39,022 nt of DNA from Anaerolineae bacterium (GTDB taxonomy: Bacteria; Chloroflexota; Anaerolineae; Aggregatilineales; UBA3940). A model generated the notes under the pieces. The model had not been told where the DNA came from, did not search any database, and saw only the letters and a program-made list of their open reading frames with translations. The position numbers and the translations under genes were made by a program. Of the stretch, positions 16,932-24,892 are shown piece by piece. The DNA lies in contig JAFGOY010000025.1 in the NCBI GenBank assembly GCA_016926255.1, forward strand, positions 1 to 39,022. Direction: 5' to 3'. Every line of letters starts with the position of its first letter. The first letter of the stretch is position 1.

Positions 16932-17636
16932 TTAAGGGCTGTTGAGAGCGCTAGAAAAATCGTAATGGGGTAGAAATCCCAGAGAATCAATCGGCCAGTA
17001 GGAGAACCATGCTTTGCCAACTATATACCGCCGTTCCAGCATACCCCAATCACGCGAGTCGCTCGAATGATTTCGATTATCCCCAAGTACAAAATAGTTG
17101 TCTTCTGGAACCTGCCATGTGTTCGAGCGCCTGCTGTACTGTCCGGGAGATATATATGGCTCATCTATCGGTGTTCCATTGATGTAGACAATTCCCCGGT
17201 CGTCGATTGATACCGTGTCACCCGGCACGCCGATCACTCGTTTGACATAATCATCAGTTGGATTGCCGGGGTAATCGAAGACGATAATATCCCCGTGCTG
17301 GGGTTCCCCTAGTTGGAATCGGTCGCCGATTTCCATGTAGGAGAGGCGGCTGACGATCAGAAACTGCCCGGTATGCAAATTGGGTTCCATGCTGGGGCCT
17401 TCGACAACATAGCGCCGTGACACAAAATTGACGGCCAACCAGATCAGAATAGCCAGGATGATCGTTTCGAAAATCTCGTACAGGATCGCCCCTGTATTGT
17501 GGTCGGATACTTCCAGGTCCTCTCCGGTTGAAGGCTGTTCAATCACTTCGTCATCAGGAAGCAGTTCATCCGTTATCATGCCGGGCACCTGTGTTATCGA
17601 GTCAGAGTCATTCACGTTAATACCTGAGTCTTCCAT
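16932..17636 (-). CDS. lepB: Signal peptidase I
   Basis: A 234-aa type I signal peptidase that removes signal peptides from exported proteins at the outer face of the membrane. The catalytic serine is S82 in GPSMEPNL and the general base is K132 in DYVKRVIGVPGD. The C-terminal GDNRNHSSDSRDWG motif is typical. One transmembrane helix (residues ~54-71) precedes the catalytic region. The N-terminal ~48 residues are acidic, disordered-looking and unusually long for the family. The ATG at 17636 has only a distant AGGGTGG. The gene has its own promoter (17682-17711). Confidence 0.95.
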   Translation of the reverse strand: MEDSGINVNDSDSITQVPGMITDELLPDDEVIEQPSTGEDLEVSDHNTGAILYEIFETIILAILIWLAVNFVSRRYVVEGPSMEPNLHTGQFLIVSRLSYMEIGDRFQLGEPQHGDIIVFDYPGNPTDDYVKRVIGVPGDTVSIDDRGIVYINGTPIDEPYISPGQYSRRSNTWQVPEDNYFVLGDNRNHSSDSRDWGMLERRYIVGKAWFSYWPIDSLGFLPHYDFSSALNSP

Positions 17637-17681
17637 TAATGTTTAGGCAAACCACCCTATTTCCCCTGGTCAAGTCAGTGG

Positions 17682-17711
17682 ATTATAGACCACAGCTTGA
17701 ATCTGTAGCAA
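17682..17711 (-). promoter_or_regulatory. Promoter for lepB
   Basis: On the minus strand TTGCTA and a perfect TATAAT are separated by 18 bases. The start of transcription would fall about 40 bases before the lepB ATG. It lies just beyond the terminator that ends the valS transcript. Confidence 0.65.
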
Positions 17712-17741
17712 TACGTTCCCCTTACGATGATCAACCAGAAT

Positions 17742-17775
17742 CAAAGAGGGTCAGCTTGCAGACTGACCCTCTTTG
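17742..17775 (-). terminator. Terminator-like hairpin after valS
   Basis: A perfect 13-bp stem (CAAAGAGGGTCAG / CTGACCCTCTTTG) with an 8-base loop lies 17 bases after the valS stop. The T-tract is short on the minus strand, being mainly the CTCTTTG of the stem itself. It also shields the downstream lepB promoter from readthrough. Confidence 0.65.
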
Positions 17776-17792
17776 TATTGGGTATACTGGAA

Positions 17793-20447
17793 TTACGACA
17801 ACGTCGTGAGCCGTTCCTCTATCGCGGCCTGAGAAGATTTCAGGTCTGCCAGCTTATCCTGCTCACGTTGGATGATTTCAGGCGGTGCTTTGCCGGTGAA
17901 ATCTTTGTTACTCAGTAATTGCTCCGAGCGTTTGATCTGCCCGGTGATCTGATCTAGCTCCTTCTCCAGGCGTTTCCGCTCCGCATCAAGATCGACCATC
18001 CCCGCCAGCGGCATAAAGACCGTTACCCCGCCGATTGTCGCTGAGGCTGCCTGTTCAGGCACTTCATCAAGGTCTGACTGAATGATGAAAGCCTTCTCCT
18101 CAATGTTTACCAGCCGGACAAATACATCCCGCTGCGCATTGAGCAGATCGGCCCACTCACCGGCGTTGATCAGCACGTTGACCCGACGGCCCGGATCGAC
18201 CTTATATTCACCCCGGATGTTACGGATGGCCCGGATCAACTCCATGATCAGCCCTATCTGGTCTTCCGCCTCGTCATCGTAATGGACCTCATCCAGTTCG
18301 GGCCAGCGGGCGATGATCAGCGCTTCGCCTTCGTGGGGGATATGCTGCCAGATTTCTTCGGTGACGTACGGGACATACGGGTGAAGCATTCGCAGACTTT
18401 GATCGAGCACATAGGTCAAAATGTGGCGCGTCCGCGATTTTGCTGCCTCGTCGCCGCCATAGAGCACGCTTTTGCTGATCTCGATGTACCAGTCGGCGTA
18501 TTCGCCCCACAGGAAATCGTAAATCTGGCGGCCTGCCTCACCATACAGGTGAGTCTCGAAAAGCCGGTCGACCGTCGCAATCAGGTGATGGAGCCGACTC
18601 AGAATCCACCGGTCAGGCAAGGAGAGATTGTCGACAGGCGGCGGGCCAACCGGGTATTCGTCTTCCAGGTTGCTCACCAGGAAGCGGGCGGTGTTCCAGA
18701 TTTTGTTGGCGAAGTTTCGATTTGACGCGATCCGGTCGAGCGACAGGTTCAGGTCGTTGCCGGGCGTCGAGCCGGTCAGCAGAGTGAAGCGCAGCGCATC
18801 GGTGCCGTATTCGTCCATCACTTCGATCGGGTCGATCACGTTGCCGTAGGACTTGCTCATCTTTTTGCCGTGCTCGTCCCTGACCAGCCCATGCAGATAG
18901 ATGATCCGGAAAGGGACGTCGTCCGTAAATGACATGCCCATCATCACCATCCGGGCCACCCAGAAGAAGAGGATGTCATAGCCAGTTTCCATCATCGTCG
19001 TCGGGTAGAAACGCTGGAGATCGGGCGTCTCGTCGGGCCAGCCCAGCGTACTGAACGGCCACAGCCCGGAACTGAACCACGTATCCAGCACGTCCGGGTC
19101 CTGCTCGATATTCGGCGAGCCACAAGATGAACACTCGGTCGGGTCTTCCCGCTCGACCGTCACCGCGCCGCAGTCAGTGCAGTGCCAGGCCGGGATGCGA
19201 TGACCCCACCACAACTGGCGGCTGATGCACCACGGTTGGATGTTGGTCAACCAATGTTCCCAGACCTTGACGAAGCGCTCCGGCACGATCTCGATCCGGC
19301 CATCGCGCACCGCTTCGAGGGCCATCGCCGCTGGGCCGCTGACATCGGCAAACCACTGCGTACTGATCATCGGCTCGATCAGTTCACCGCCACGCTGGGC
19401 CACCGGCACGACGTGTGTATAAGGCTCGGTTTTGATCACCAACCCGGCTGATTCCATATCGGCCCATAGTTTTTCGCGAGCTTCGAAGCGGTCGAGTCCG
19501 GCATAAGGCCCCGCATTTTCGTTGAGCGTGGCGTCCTTGTTCAGAATGTTGATGAATTCCAGATCGTGCCGCTGGCCGATCTCGTAGTCGTTCGGATCGT
19601 GGCCTGGGGTGATTTTCAATGCGCCGGTGCCAAATTCGATATCGACGTACTCGTCGGCGATCACCGGTATCTCGCGGTTCAGGATCGGCACAAGCACCGT
19701 CTTACCGACATACTGCCTGTAGCGATCGTCGTCGGGATGGACAGCGACTGCCGTATCGCCGAGGATCGTCTCCGGACGTGTTGTGGCAACCGGGATAAAG
19801 CCGTCGCCGTCTTTCAGCGGGTATTTGAAATGGTAAAGATGCCCCTGCTGCTCGACCCGGTCGACTTCCAGGTCGCTGACGGCGGTTTGCAGGTTAGGCG
19901 ACCAGTTGATCATGTACGTGCCGCGATAGATCAACCCTTGCTCGTACCAGCGGACGAACGCTTCGCGTACGGCGCGGCTCAGGCCCTCGTCGAGGGTGAA
20001 CCGTTCGCGATCCCAGTCACAGCTTGCCCCTAACCGTCGAAGCTGCTCGACAATCCGCCCGCCGTAGGTTTCTTTCCATTCCCAGGTGCGGCGCAGGAAT
20101 TCCTCGCGGCCCACTTCCTTCCGGCTGGTGCCTTCTCGATTGAGCATCCGCTCGACCTGTAACTGGGTGGCGATACCTGCATGGTCGCTGCCGGGAACCC
20201 ACAGCGCAGCGAGGCCCTTCATCCGGGCATGGCGGATCATCAGATCTTCTAGCGTGACGAAAAGCGCATGGCCCTGATGCAGCGCACCGGTCACGTTCGG
20301 CGGCGGGATGCTGATGACATAGGGATCGGCCCCCTCGTCGGCAACTTCCGGCTTAAACCAGCCGTTATCCCACCACCATTTGTACAGCCGCTCTTCGGTG
20401 GATTCAAAATCATAGGTCTTGGGCATTTCTTGCATATTGCCGCTCAT
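17793..20447 (-). CDS. valS: Valine-tRNA ligase
   Basis: An 884-aa class Ia aminoacyl-tRNA synthetase that charges tRNA-Val. PPNVTGALHQGHA (residues 49-61) is the HIGH motif, and KKMSKSYGN near residue 527 is the KMSKS loop. The editing domain (TTRPETILGDTAVAVHP) and a zinc-type insertion with C-x2-C pairs (CTDCG, CSSCG) are present. The C-terminus ends in the coiled coil typical of ValRS (from about residue 815). GAGGGG stands 4-5 bases before the ATG. Expression is controlled by the T-box leader at 20486-20760, whose specifier triplet is a Val codon, so the enzyme identity and the RNA agree. Confidence 0.97.
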   Translation of the reverse strand: MSGNMQEMPKTYDFESTEERLYKWWWDNGWFKPEVADEGADPYVISIPPPNVTGALHQGHALFVTLEDLMIRHARMKGLAALWVPGSDHAGIATQLQVERMLNREGTSRKEVGREEFLRRTWEWKETYGGRIVEQLRRLGASCDWDRERFTLDEGLSRAVREAFVRWYEQGLIYRGTYMINWSPNLQTAVSDLEVDRVEQQGHLYHFKYPLKDGDGFIPVATTRPETILGDTAVAVHPDDDRYRQYVGKTVLVPILNREIPVIADEYVDIEFGTGALKITPGHDPNDYEIGQRHDLEFINILNKDATLNENAGPYAGLDRFEAREKLWADMESAGLVIKTEPYTHVVPVAQRGGELIEPMISTQWFADVSGPAAMALEAVRDGRIEIVPERFVKVWEHWLTNIQPWCISRQLWWGHRIPAWHCTDCGAVTVEREDPTECSSCGSPNIEQDPDVLDTWFSSGLWPFSTLGWPDETPDLQRFYPTTMMETGYDILFFWVARMVMMGMSFTDDVPFRIIYLHGLVRDEHGKKMSKSYGNVIDPIEVMDEYGTDALRFTLLTGSTPGNDLNLSLDRIASNRNFANKIWNTARFLVSNLEDEYPVGPPPVDNLSLPDRWILSRLHHLIATVDRLFETHLYGEAGRQIYDFLWGEYADWYIEISKSVLYGGDEAAKSRTRHILTYVLDQSLRMLHPYVPYVTEEIWQHIPHEGEALIIARWPELDEVHYDDEAEDQIGLIMELIRAIRNIRGEYKVDPGRRVNVLINAGEWADLLNAQRDVFVRLVNIEEKAFIIQSDLDEVPEQAASATIGGVTVFMPLAGMVDLDAERKRLEKELDQITGQIKRSEQLLSNKDFTGKAPPEIIQREQDKLADLKSSQAAIEERLTTLS

Positions 20448-20485
20448 TTCCCCTCGCTTATAAACTACGACCCTGTCACAACAAA

Positions 20486-20520
20486 CAAAAAACCCCTTCG
20501 CCTGTAAGGACGAAAGGGGT
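20486..20520 (-). terminator. T-box terminator hairpin before valS
   Basis: On the minus strand ACCCCTTTCG and CGAAGGGGT pair with one bulged base, followed by seven Ts. It is the terminator half of the T-box switch. Uncharged tRNA-Val should favour the competing antiterminator made by the T-box sequence at 20527-20541. Confidence 0.9.
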
Positions 20521-20760
20521 GAGCTTCCGTGGTACCACCTTGCTTCCGATCATCTACCCTGACCGGCTCTCTATGCGCGATAACGGGCGCAACCCGAAAC
20601 GCGCCTACTGGCTCTGCAGTTTTCAGCGCATTGGCTCCTGAGCGACCTTCGGCGGGGGGTCAGTGGGGGCTTTCAGCCTGTGGCCCGACCTTCTCTACCT
20701 GATACCTGCGGTTTAATCGAAACTTCCGCCGCCTACTCCTCTCAGTCATCGCCTGTTTGA
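20486..20760 (-). promoter_or_regulatory. T-box riboswitch (Val) controlling valS
   Basis: A roughly 270-base leader read leftward. It has the stem I AGTAG-type 5' element (GAGAGGAGTAG near 20735), a specifier loop with GAA-G-GTC, the AGAGAGCCGG element of stem III, and the conserved T-box AAGGTGGTACCACGG at 20527-20541, then the terminator. The specifier GTC (20644-20646) is a valine codon, spaced one base after GAA as in glyQS-type T-boxes. T-boxes bind uncharged tRNA by codon-anticodon pairing and by its free 3' end, and let transcription continue. Confidence 0.95.
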
Positions 20761-20778
20761 GTATGGCTCTTGGGCAGA

Positions 20779-20808
20779 AGTCTATCATACTGCTCCGCGC
20801 AGTGTCAA
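20779..20808 (-). promoter_or_regulatory. Promoter for the valS T-box transcript
   Basis: A perfect -35 TTGACA is followed by an 18-base spacer and TAGACT (three of six matches to TATAAT). Transcription would start just before the T-box. It stands back to back with the strong rightward promoter at 20839-20867. Confidence 0.6.
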
Positions 20809-20838
20809 TAGAATCAGGACATAAACTCTCAAAATCCA

Positions 20839-20867
20839 TTGACCTAGCTGCCACGATCTGCTATAAT
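20839..20867 (+). promoter_or_regulatory. Near-consensus promoter for the 82-aa gene
   Basis: TTGACC, a 17-base spacer and a perfect TATAAT give eleven of twelve consensus matches. The predicted start near 20874 leaves a 45-base leader with an AGGAG ribosome binding site before the ATG at 20919. It is the best promoter match I found in the window. Confidence 0.85.
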
Positions 20868-20918
20868 ATTATAGAACAAGAGTTCCAAACACAAGAGCTG
20901 ATCAGGAGCACAAAAGAA

Positions 20919-21167
20919 ATGCGGATTGGTATGTTATGGTTCGATAACCACAGCCAGCGAGACCTCGAAACGAAGCTCCGCCGGGCAGTCATTTACTATG
21001 AAAACAAGTACGGCAGCCGCCCGACCATGTGCCACGTTCACCCGTCGATGCTCGTGGGACAGCAGTCAGAGATCGCCGGGGTAGCGATGGAACCTTCGAA
21101 CCTGGTACTGCCTCATCATTTCTGGCTGGGGCAGGGCGGGGATGTCAAGAAGCTCACAGCGGCTTAA
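20919..21167 (+). CDS. Small conserved-looking protein of unknown function (82 aa)
   Basis: An 82-aa protein beginning MRIGMLWFDN. The ATG at 20919 is chosen over longer in-frame starts because AGGAG is 9 bases ahead and a near-consensus promoter lies at 20839-20867; upstream starts would lie before the transcript. It has one amphipathic helix (DLETKLRRAVIYYENKYG), then a PTMCHVHPSML segment with one Cys and two His, and a C-terminal strand-loop (NLVLPHHFWLGQ). It lacks a signal peptide or membrane helix. The Cys/His content could bind a metal, but spacing fits no finger I know. I do not recognise a named family. Confidence 0.75.
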   Translation: MRIGMLWFDNHSQRDLETKLRRAVIYYENKYGSRPTMCHVHPSMLVGQQSEIAGVAMEPSNLVLPHHFWLGQGGDVKKLTAA

Positions 21168-21209
21168 TCTTCTCCGATTTACACACTATCCGGAATGAAC
21201 GAAATGAAT

Positions 21210-21989
21210 TTACGGATAGGTTCTCTGCCTGACCATCTCAAACAGGAGAATGCTGGACGCCATCGCCACGTTCAGCGATTCCATCTGGCCGGGCATCGGG
21301 ATGGTGACGTAAGCATGGGCAAGCTCGACTGCTTCCTGGCTGGCCCCATGCGCCTCGTCGCTGACGATCAACGCACAGGGCTGCGTCCAATCGACTTGAT
21401 AACAGGATGACCCATTTTTTATATCGGCCAGAAAAATAGCCTTATCCGCCAGCCGGTTGGCGATCCCCTGCCAGCTCAACGCCTGCACCGGCAGCCGGAA
21501 ATGAGCACCCATCGCGCTGCGAATGACTTTCGGGTTGGTCAGATCGACCGTACCGCTGGTGATCATCATCACAGGGACACCGGCTGAGGCCGCCGCCCGC
21601 ATAATCGTTCCCATGTTGCCGGGGTTCGATACCCCGTCGATGATCAATGCAAACGAGTAATCTTCCGGGACTTCCAGTTGAGGTAGGGGCAGCGTGACCA
21701 GTATGCCCTGCGGGGTCTCGGTATCGCTCATCGCTTTCATGACCGGCTCGTCGACCGCCAGCAGCATCACCCGCCGGTCGCTCGCCGCGTCGAGAACGGC
21801 GCGGCCTTCCTCACTGGCTCCATACTCCTCGGTGTAAAACACTTCGGTAATTGGGACACCGGCTTCTACGGCATCGCGAACCAGGCGCGTCCCCTCGATC
21901 ACAAAAAGCCCCGCCTTACGGCGGGCATTTCGCCGGGCCTGTAACCCTATAACTTTTTTGACACGTTCGTTGCTCAGGCTGGTAATCAT
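21210..21989 (-). CDS. TrmH/SpoU-family RNA 2'-O-methyltransferase
   Basis: A 259-aa SPOUT methyltransferase that moves a methyl group from S-adenosylmethionine to a ribose in rRNA or tRNA. The N-terminal substrate-binding domain (RRKAGLFVIEGTRLVRDA) precedes the knotted catalytic domain with motif 1 SNPGNMGTIMRAA, motif 2 NPKVIRSAMGAHFRLPV and motif 3 IPMPGQMESLNVAMAS. The target base cannot be read from sequence. The start at 21989 is favoured over one 24 bases upstream because it gives MITSLSNERVKK, the usual opening. No ribosome binding site is visible, so translation may be coupled to the comEA gene 27 bases upstream or leaderless. Confidence 0.88.
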   Translation of the reverse strand: MITSLSNERVKKVIGLQARRNARRKAGLFVIEGTRLVRDAVEAGVPITEVFYTEEYGASEEGRAVLDAASDRRVMLLAVDEPVMKAMSDTETPQGILVTLPLPQLEVPEDYSFALIIDGVSNPGNMGTIMRAAASAGVPVMMITSGTVDLTNPKVIRSAMGAHFRLPVQALSWQGIANRLADKAIFLADIKNGSSCYQVDWTQPCALIVSDEAHGASQEAVELAHAYVTIPMPGQMESLNVAMASSILLFEMVRQRTYP

Positions 21990-22016
21990 TGATGTAGTGT
22001 AGCATAAAAGCACAAG

Positions 22017-22607
22017 CTATTCGACAACAATGATCTCCTTGATATCCTCAAAGGTGGCCGGGCCGATGCCGGAGACGTTCTGTATTTCTTCAATCGTGTT
22101 GAACGGACCGTATGCCTCCCGGTATGCAATGATCTTCTCCGCAGTAGCCGGGCCGATCCCTGGCAGCGTCTCAAGATCGGCTTGAGGTGCCGTGTTGATG
22201 TTGACCGGCCAGGGCGGGGTCGGCGTCGCGACGACACCCGGCTCCAGGGTTGGAACATCACCAATGCTGGGAACGTGTACATGAGTCCCGTCTTCAAGCG
22301 GCAGCGCCAGGTTGATCCGGTTGAGGTCGGCATCGGCGGTCACACCACCGGCAGCATCGATTGCATCACGCGCGATAGTCCCCGCCGGGAGCGAATAGAC
22401 ATTCGCCTGAGCAACCGCACCGCTGACATAAACCTGGATAGGCCCTGGGGTTTCGGTTGGAACGGGCATTGCCGTCGGCCGCGGCGCTTCGATGGTTATC
22501 GGCGCTGCGGGCTGCCAGCGGATGAGCATCATCGCCAGCCCACCAACCAGAAGAATCCCAATTACCGAAAGTACAAGCGTACGATGGTTTTCCAGCCATT
22601 GATTCAC
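22017..22607 (-). CDS. comEA: ComEA-like helix-hairpin-helix DNA-binding protein
   Basis: A 196-aa membrane-anchored protein. A transmembrane helix at ~10-28 is followed by a Pro/Thr linker, an SLBB domain (IQVYVSGAVAQANVYSLPAG) and two helix-hairpin-helix motifs at the C-terminus (LPGIGPATAEKIIAYRE and VSGIGPATFEDIKEI). In competent bacteria ComEA binds incoming double-stranded DNA outside the membrane. The start is GTG at 22607 with GGAGGGG 7 bases upstream. comEC and comF are absent here, so whether uptake occurs is unknown. Confidence 0.9.
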   Translation of the reverse strand: MNQWLENHRTLVLSVIGILLVGGLAMMLIRWQPAAPITIEAPRPTAMPVPTETPGPIQVYVSGAVAQANVYSLPAGTIARDAIDAAGGVTADADLNRINLALPLEDGTHVHVPSIGDVPTLEPGVVATPTPPWPVNINTAPQADLETLPGIGPATAEKIIAYREAYGPFNTIEEIQNVSGIGPATFEDIKEIIVVE

Positions 22608-22664
22608 AGACTCGCCCCTCCGCTCCCAAAGGATTTTGACAATATATCATGCTGAACGGGAAAT

Positions 22665-22694
22665 GTAAAAAGCGCCCGGTATTTCACGGGCGCT
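22665..22694 (-). terminator. Intrinsic terminator after citrate synthase
   Basis: AGCGCCCG and CGGGCGCT form a perfect 8-bp stem with an 8-base loop. On the minus strand it is followed by TTTTT. It begins 28 bases after the citrate synthase stop. Confidence 0.85.
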
Positions 22695-22722
22695 CAATCA
22701 ATATCACAGAGGGGACTGTGTA

Positions 22723-23880
22723 TCAGCCTCGTTCTTCCAGGGGCAGCCAGGGTTGATCTTCAGGGCCAACGTATTCCGCACGCGGGCGGATCAGCCGGTT
22801 GTTTTCCCACTGCTCCATGATATGGGCGGTCCAGCCAATAACACGGGACATAGCAAACAGCGGCGTGAACTGATCGTCAGGAATGCCGAGTTCATAGAGA
22901 ACAATCGCCGAGAAATAATCAACGTTGGGGTACAGGTTACGCTCGATAAAGTATGGATGCTCGCGTGTTTTCTGCTCAAGCCGTTCGGCAATATCGAACC
23001 ACTTACTGCCACCATTCGTTAGAGACAAAGCTTTTGCGTCTTCACGGAGAACAGTAGCACGCGGATCCATCGTCTTGTAAACTCGGTGCCCGATCCCCGC
23101 AATACGGCGCTTGTTAGCTATCGCTCCTTCGAACCAAGCATCCACGTTTTCAGGGCTGCCAATCTCGCGGAACGTTTCCATCGCCTTCTGATTCGCACCG
23201 CCATGCGCGGGGCCTTTGAGTGTACCAATCGCAGTCGTCACCGCCGAATACATATCCGACAATGTGCTGGTGGTTACACGAGATGAAAACGTAGAGGCAT
23301 TCATCCCATGATCGGCCAGCAGCACAAGATAGGATTCCAGAGCTTTGACTGCCGTCTCATCAGGCTCAGCGCCATTGATCATAAATAAGAAATTCTCGGT
23401 ATGATCGAGTGTTTTCTGCGGGAACAGGATCGGCTTATCGATGCGAATGCGTTCCCAGGTTGCTATAATCGTCGGAATGACCGCCGTCAATCGATGAGCC
23501 TTCTTCAGGTTCGCTTCGGGGCCGTTATCATCTGCATCGGGATCGAAAGCACTCAACGCCGAAACAGCGGTTCGCAGCACGGCCATTGGATGCGCCGTCC
23601 TGGGCAGCACTTTCATAAGCTCGATAATTTCCGGTCGTAATTGACGATCTAATCGCAGAGAGGCCTTCAAACCATCAAGCTCAGATTGATTCGGCAGTTT
23701 GTTATACCACAGAAGGTAGGCGACTTCTTCAAAAGACGCCTTCGGTGCTAAGTCAAAGACATTGTAGCCATGATACTGGAGCTTGCCGATAAGACCATCG
23801 ACTTTACTTTTCTGCGTCCTGGCAATAATGATGCCTTCTAGACCGGTATCGGCACTCGCTGTTTCTGGTTTGCTGCTCAT
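22723..23880 (-). CDS. Citrate synthase
   Basis: A 385-aa short (type II-like) citrate synthase that joins acetyl-CoA and oxaloacetate at entry to the TCA cycle. The catalytic triad is H191 (ADHGMNAS), H226 (GPAHGGAN) and D321 (NVDYFSAI). RIAGIGHRVYKTMDPRA is the conserved CoA/substrate segment. Length is typical for the dimeric Gram-positive-like form. Activity on propionyl-CoA (methylcitrate synthase) cannot be excluded from sequence, and no prp genes are nearby. AGAGGGGG precedes the ATG. The gene has a good promoter (24027-24056) and a ~140-base leader with a GC-rich hairpin. Confidence 0.93.
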   Translation of the reverse strand: MSSKPETASADTGLEGIIIARTQKSKVDGLIGKLQYHGYNVFDLAPKASFEEVAYLLWYNKLPNQSELDGLKASLRLDRQLRPEIIELMKVLPRTAHPMAVLRTAVSALSAFDPDADDNGPEANLKKAHRLTAVIPTIIATWERIRIDKPILFPQKTLDHTENFLFMINGAEPDETAVKALESYLVLLADHGMNASTFSSRVTTSTLSDMYSAVTTAIGTLKGPAHGGANQKAMETFREIGSPENVDAWFEGAIANKRRIAGIGHRVYKTMDPRATVLREDAKALSLTNGGSKWFDIAERLEQKTREHPYFIERNLYPNVDYFSAIVLYELGIPDDQFTPLFAMSRVIGWTAHIMEQWENNRLIRPRAEYVGPEDQPWLPLEERG

Positions 23881-23938
23881 GTACGTTTCCCCCTCTGGTC
23901 ATATTGTGATGATTGACAGTTAGATATGCGTGGTCACC

Positions 23939-23959
23939 CCCACCGGCAAAAGCCGGGGG
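23939..23959 (-). other. GC-rich hairpin in citrate synthase leader
   Basis: CCC-A-CCGGC, AAAA loop, GCCGG-GGG: an 8-bp stem with one bulged A, about 60-80 bases before the start codon. No T-tract follows on the minus strand. An unused AGGAGG lies just upstream in the leader with no start codon behind it. Confidence 0.5.
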
Positions 23960-24026
23960 CGGCGACTGGGCCTCCTATTGAGTTGGATGTGAAGTACCTG
24001 ATTAGTTTGCGAACACGGGTTGAGAG

Positions 24027-24056
24027 AGTATAGCCAACAGGTCCATAATTGGTCAA
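24027..24056 (-). promoter_or_regulatory. Promoter for citrate synthase
   Basis: On the minus strand TTGACC and TATACT (each five of six) are separated by 18 bases. Transcription would begin near 24020, giving a leader of about 140 bases. Confidence 0.75.
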
Positions 24057-24102
24057 AAAACAGTTAGGCACCTACATTTTACGTGGTAGAATGCGTAATG
24101 TT

Positions 24103-24612
24103 ATGACAAATGAAGACAGCACAGCAGTGATTTATCAAACCGAATCTCCTGAGGAAACCGAGTATTTAGGCGAACAAATTGGTGCCCTGCTTGGTGCGAG
24201 AGATATCGTCTGTCTGGCCGGGAATCTCGGTGCGGGGAAAACCTGCCTGGTACGGGGGATGGCCCGCGGGTGGGGTGCATCCGGACAGGCCACCAGTCCA
24301 ACATTCACATTGATCAATGAATACCGGCGAACTGATGATAACAAGCGGTTTTATCATATGGATAGTTATCGCCTGTCCGGGACAGCAGATGCCCTATCGA
24401 CTGGACTGGACGACATTCTGGATGCGCAGGAAATCCTGGTGATAGAGTGGCCAGAACATATATTGGACACTTTGCCCGCTGATCGATTGTGGATCGAAAT
24501 CACCGACCAGGGAGGGGACAGCCGCAAACTGGCCTTTACCGCTGGCGGATCACGGGCGGCGGTGCTGCTTTCCAGACTTGGCGAAATCTTCCCCGTTGCT
24601 GCCCATGACTAA
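24103..24612 (+). CDS. tsaE: tRNA threonylcarbamoyladenosine biosynthesis ATPase TsaE
   Basis: A 169-aa P-loop ATPase that assists TsaB/TsaD in making t6A37 on ANN-decoding tRNAs. The Walker A GNLGAGKT is at residues 40-47. The family segments SPTFTLINEY, YHMDSYRL and VIEWPEH follow in order. The start at 24103 gives the family's normal length. Longer forms begin at TTG 24049 or ATG 24091 but have no ribosome binding site. A possible -10 TAGAAT at 24087-24092 would put the transcript start just before 24103, suggesting a nearly leaderless message. tsaB and tsaD are not in the window. Confidence 0.93.
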   Translation: MTNEDSTAVIYQTESPEETEYLGEQIGALLGARDIVCLAGNLGAGKTCLVRGMARGWGASGQATSPTFTLINEYRRTDDNKRFYHMDSYRLSGTADALSTGLDDILDAQEILVIEWPEHILDTLPADRLWIEITDQGGDSRKLAFTAGGSRAAVLLSRLGEIFPVAAHD

Positions 24613-24630
24613 TATCCTAAAGATGTCTTT

Positions 24631-24659
24631 TTGATCGTTTCGATAAACTCAGGTATAAC
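24631..24659 (+). promoter_or_regulatory. Promoter for the small membrane ORF
   Basis: TTGATC and TATAAC are separated by 17 bases, with four and five of six consensus matches. It lies just after the tsaE stop and about 50 bases before the small ORF at 24711. Confidence 0.55.
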
Positions 24660-24710
24660 TTCGCCGGTGTTTAAATCAACGTTCGGGCAGTTTACTGGTA
24701 GTTTTATGAA

Positions 24711-24884
24711 GTGGTGAGAATATTGGCCGATATTGTAGTCTATTTTATCCAGAGCAACCCGTTAATCCTGTTAGTGATTGGTGTCTCCCTGTTATTGGTA
24801 CTGCTTACCCTGACAGTCGCACAACCGAACGATTCTTATACCCACCTGGCCGCCCAGCGGAACAGCCGCCGCCATATTGAGTGA
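24711..24884 (+). CDS. Small single-span membrane protein (about 57 aa), hypothetical
   Basis: A short frame opening after TAG at 24699 and ending at TGA 24882-24884. The start may be GTG 24711, GTG 24714 or TTG 24723; the last has GGTGAG 4-5 bases ahead. The peptide has a strong membrane helix (NPLILLVIGVSLLLVLLTLTVA) and a polar, basic tail (AAQRNSRRHIE). A dedicated promoter (24631-24659) supports expression. It ends 8 bases before the end of the convergent epimerase gene. No known family. Confidence 0.45.
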   Translation: MVRILADIVVYFIQSNPLILLVIGVSLLLVLLTLTVAQPNDSYTHLAAQRNSRRHIE

Positions 24885-24892
24885 CGGTTTTT

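Noticed and set aside
20757-20918. 54-residue extension of the 82-aa protein
   Set aside because: It would start upstream of the promoter and overlap the valS leader.
23930-23965. CRISPR-like repeat in the citrate synthase leader
   Set aside because: Only one copy; no spacers or cas genes nearby.
23960-24020. Leader peptide behind the AGGAGG in the citrate synthase leader
   Set aside because: No ATG, GTG or TTG at a usable distance.
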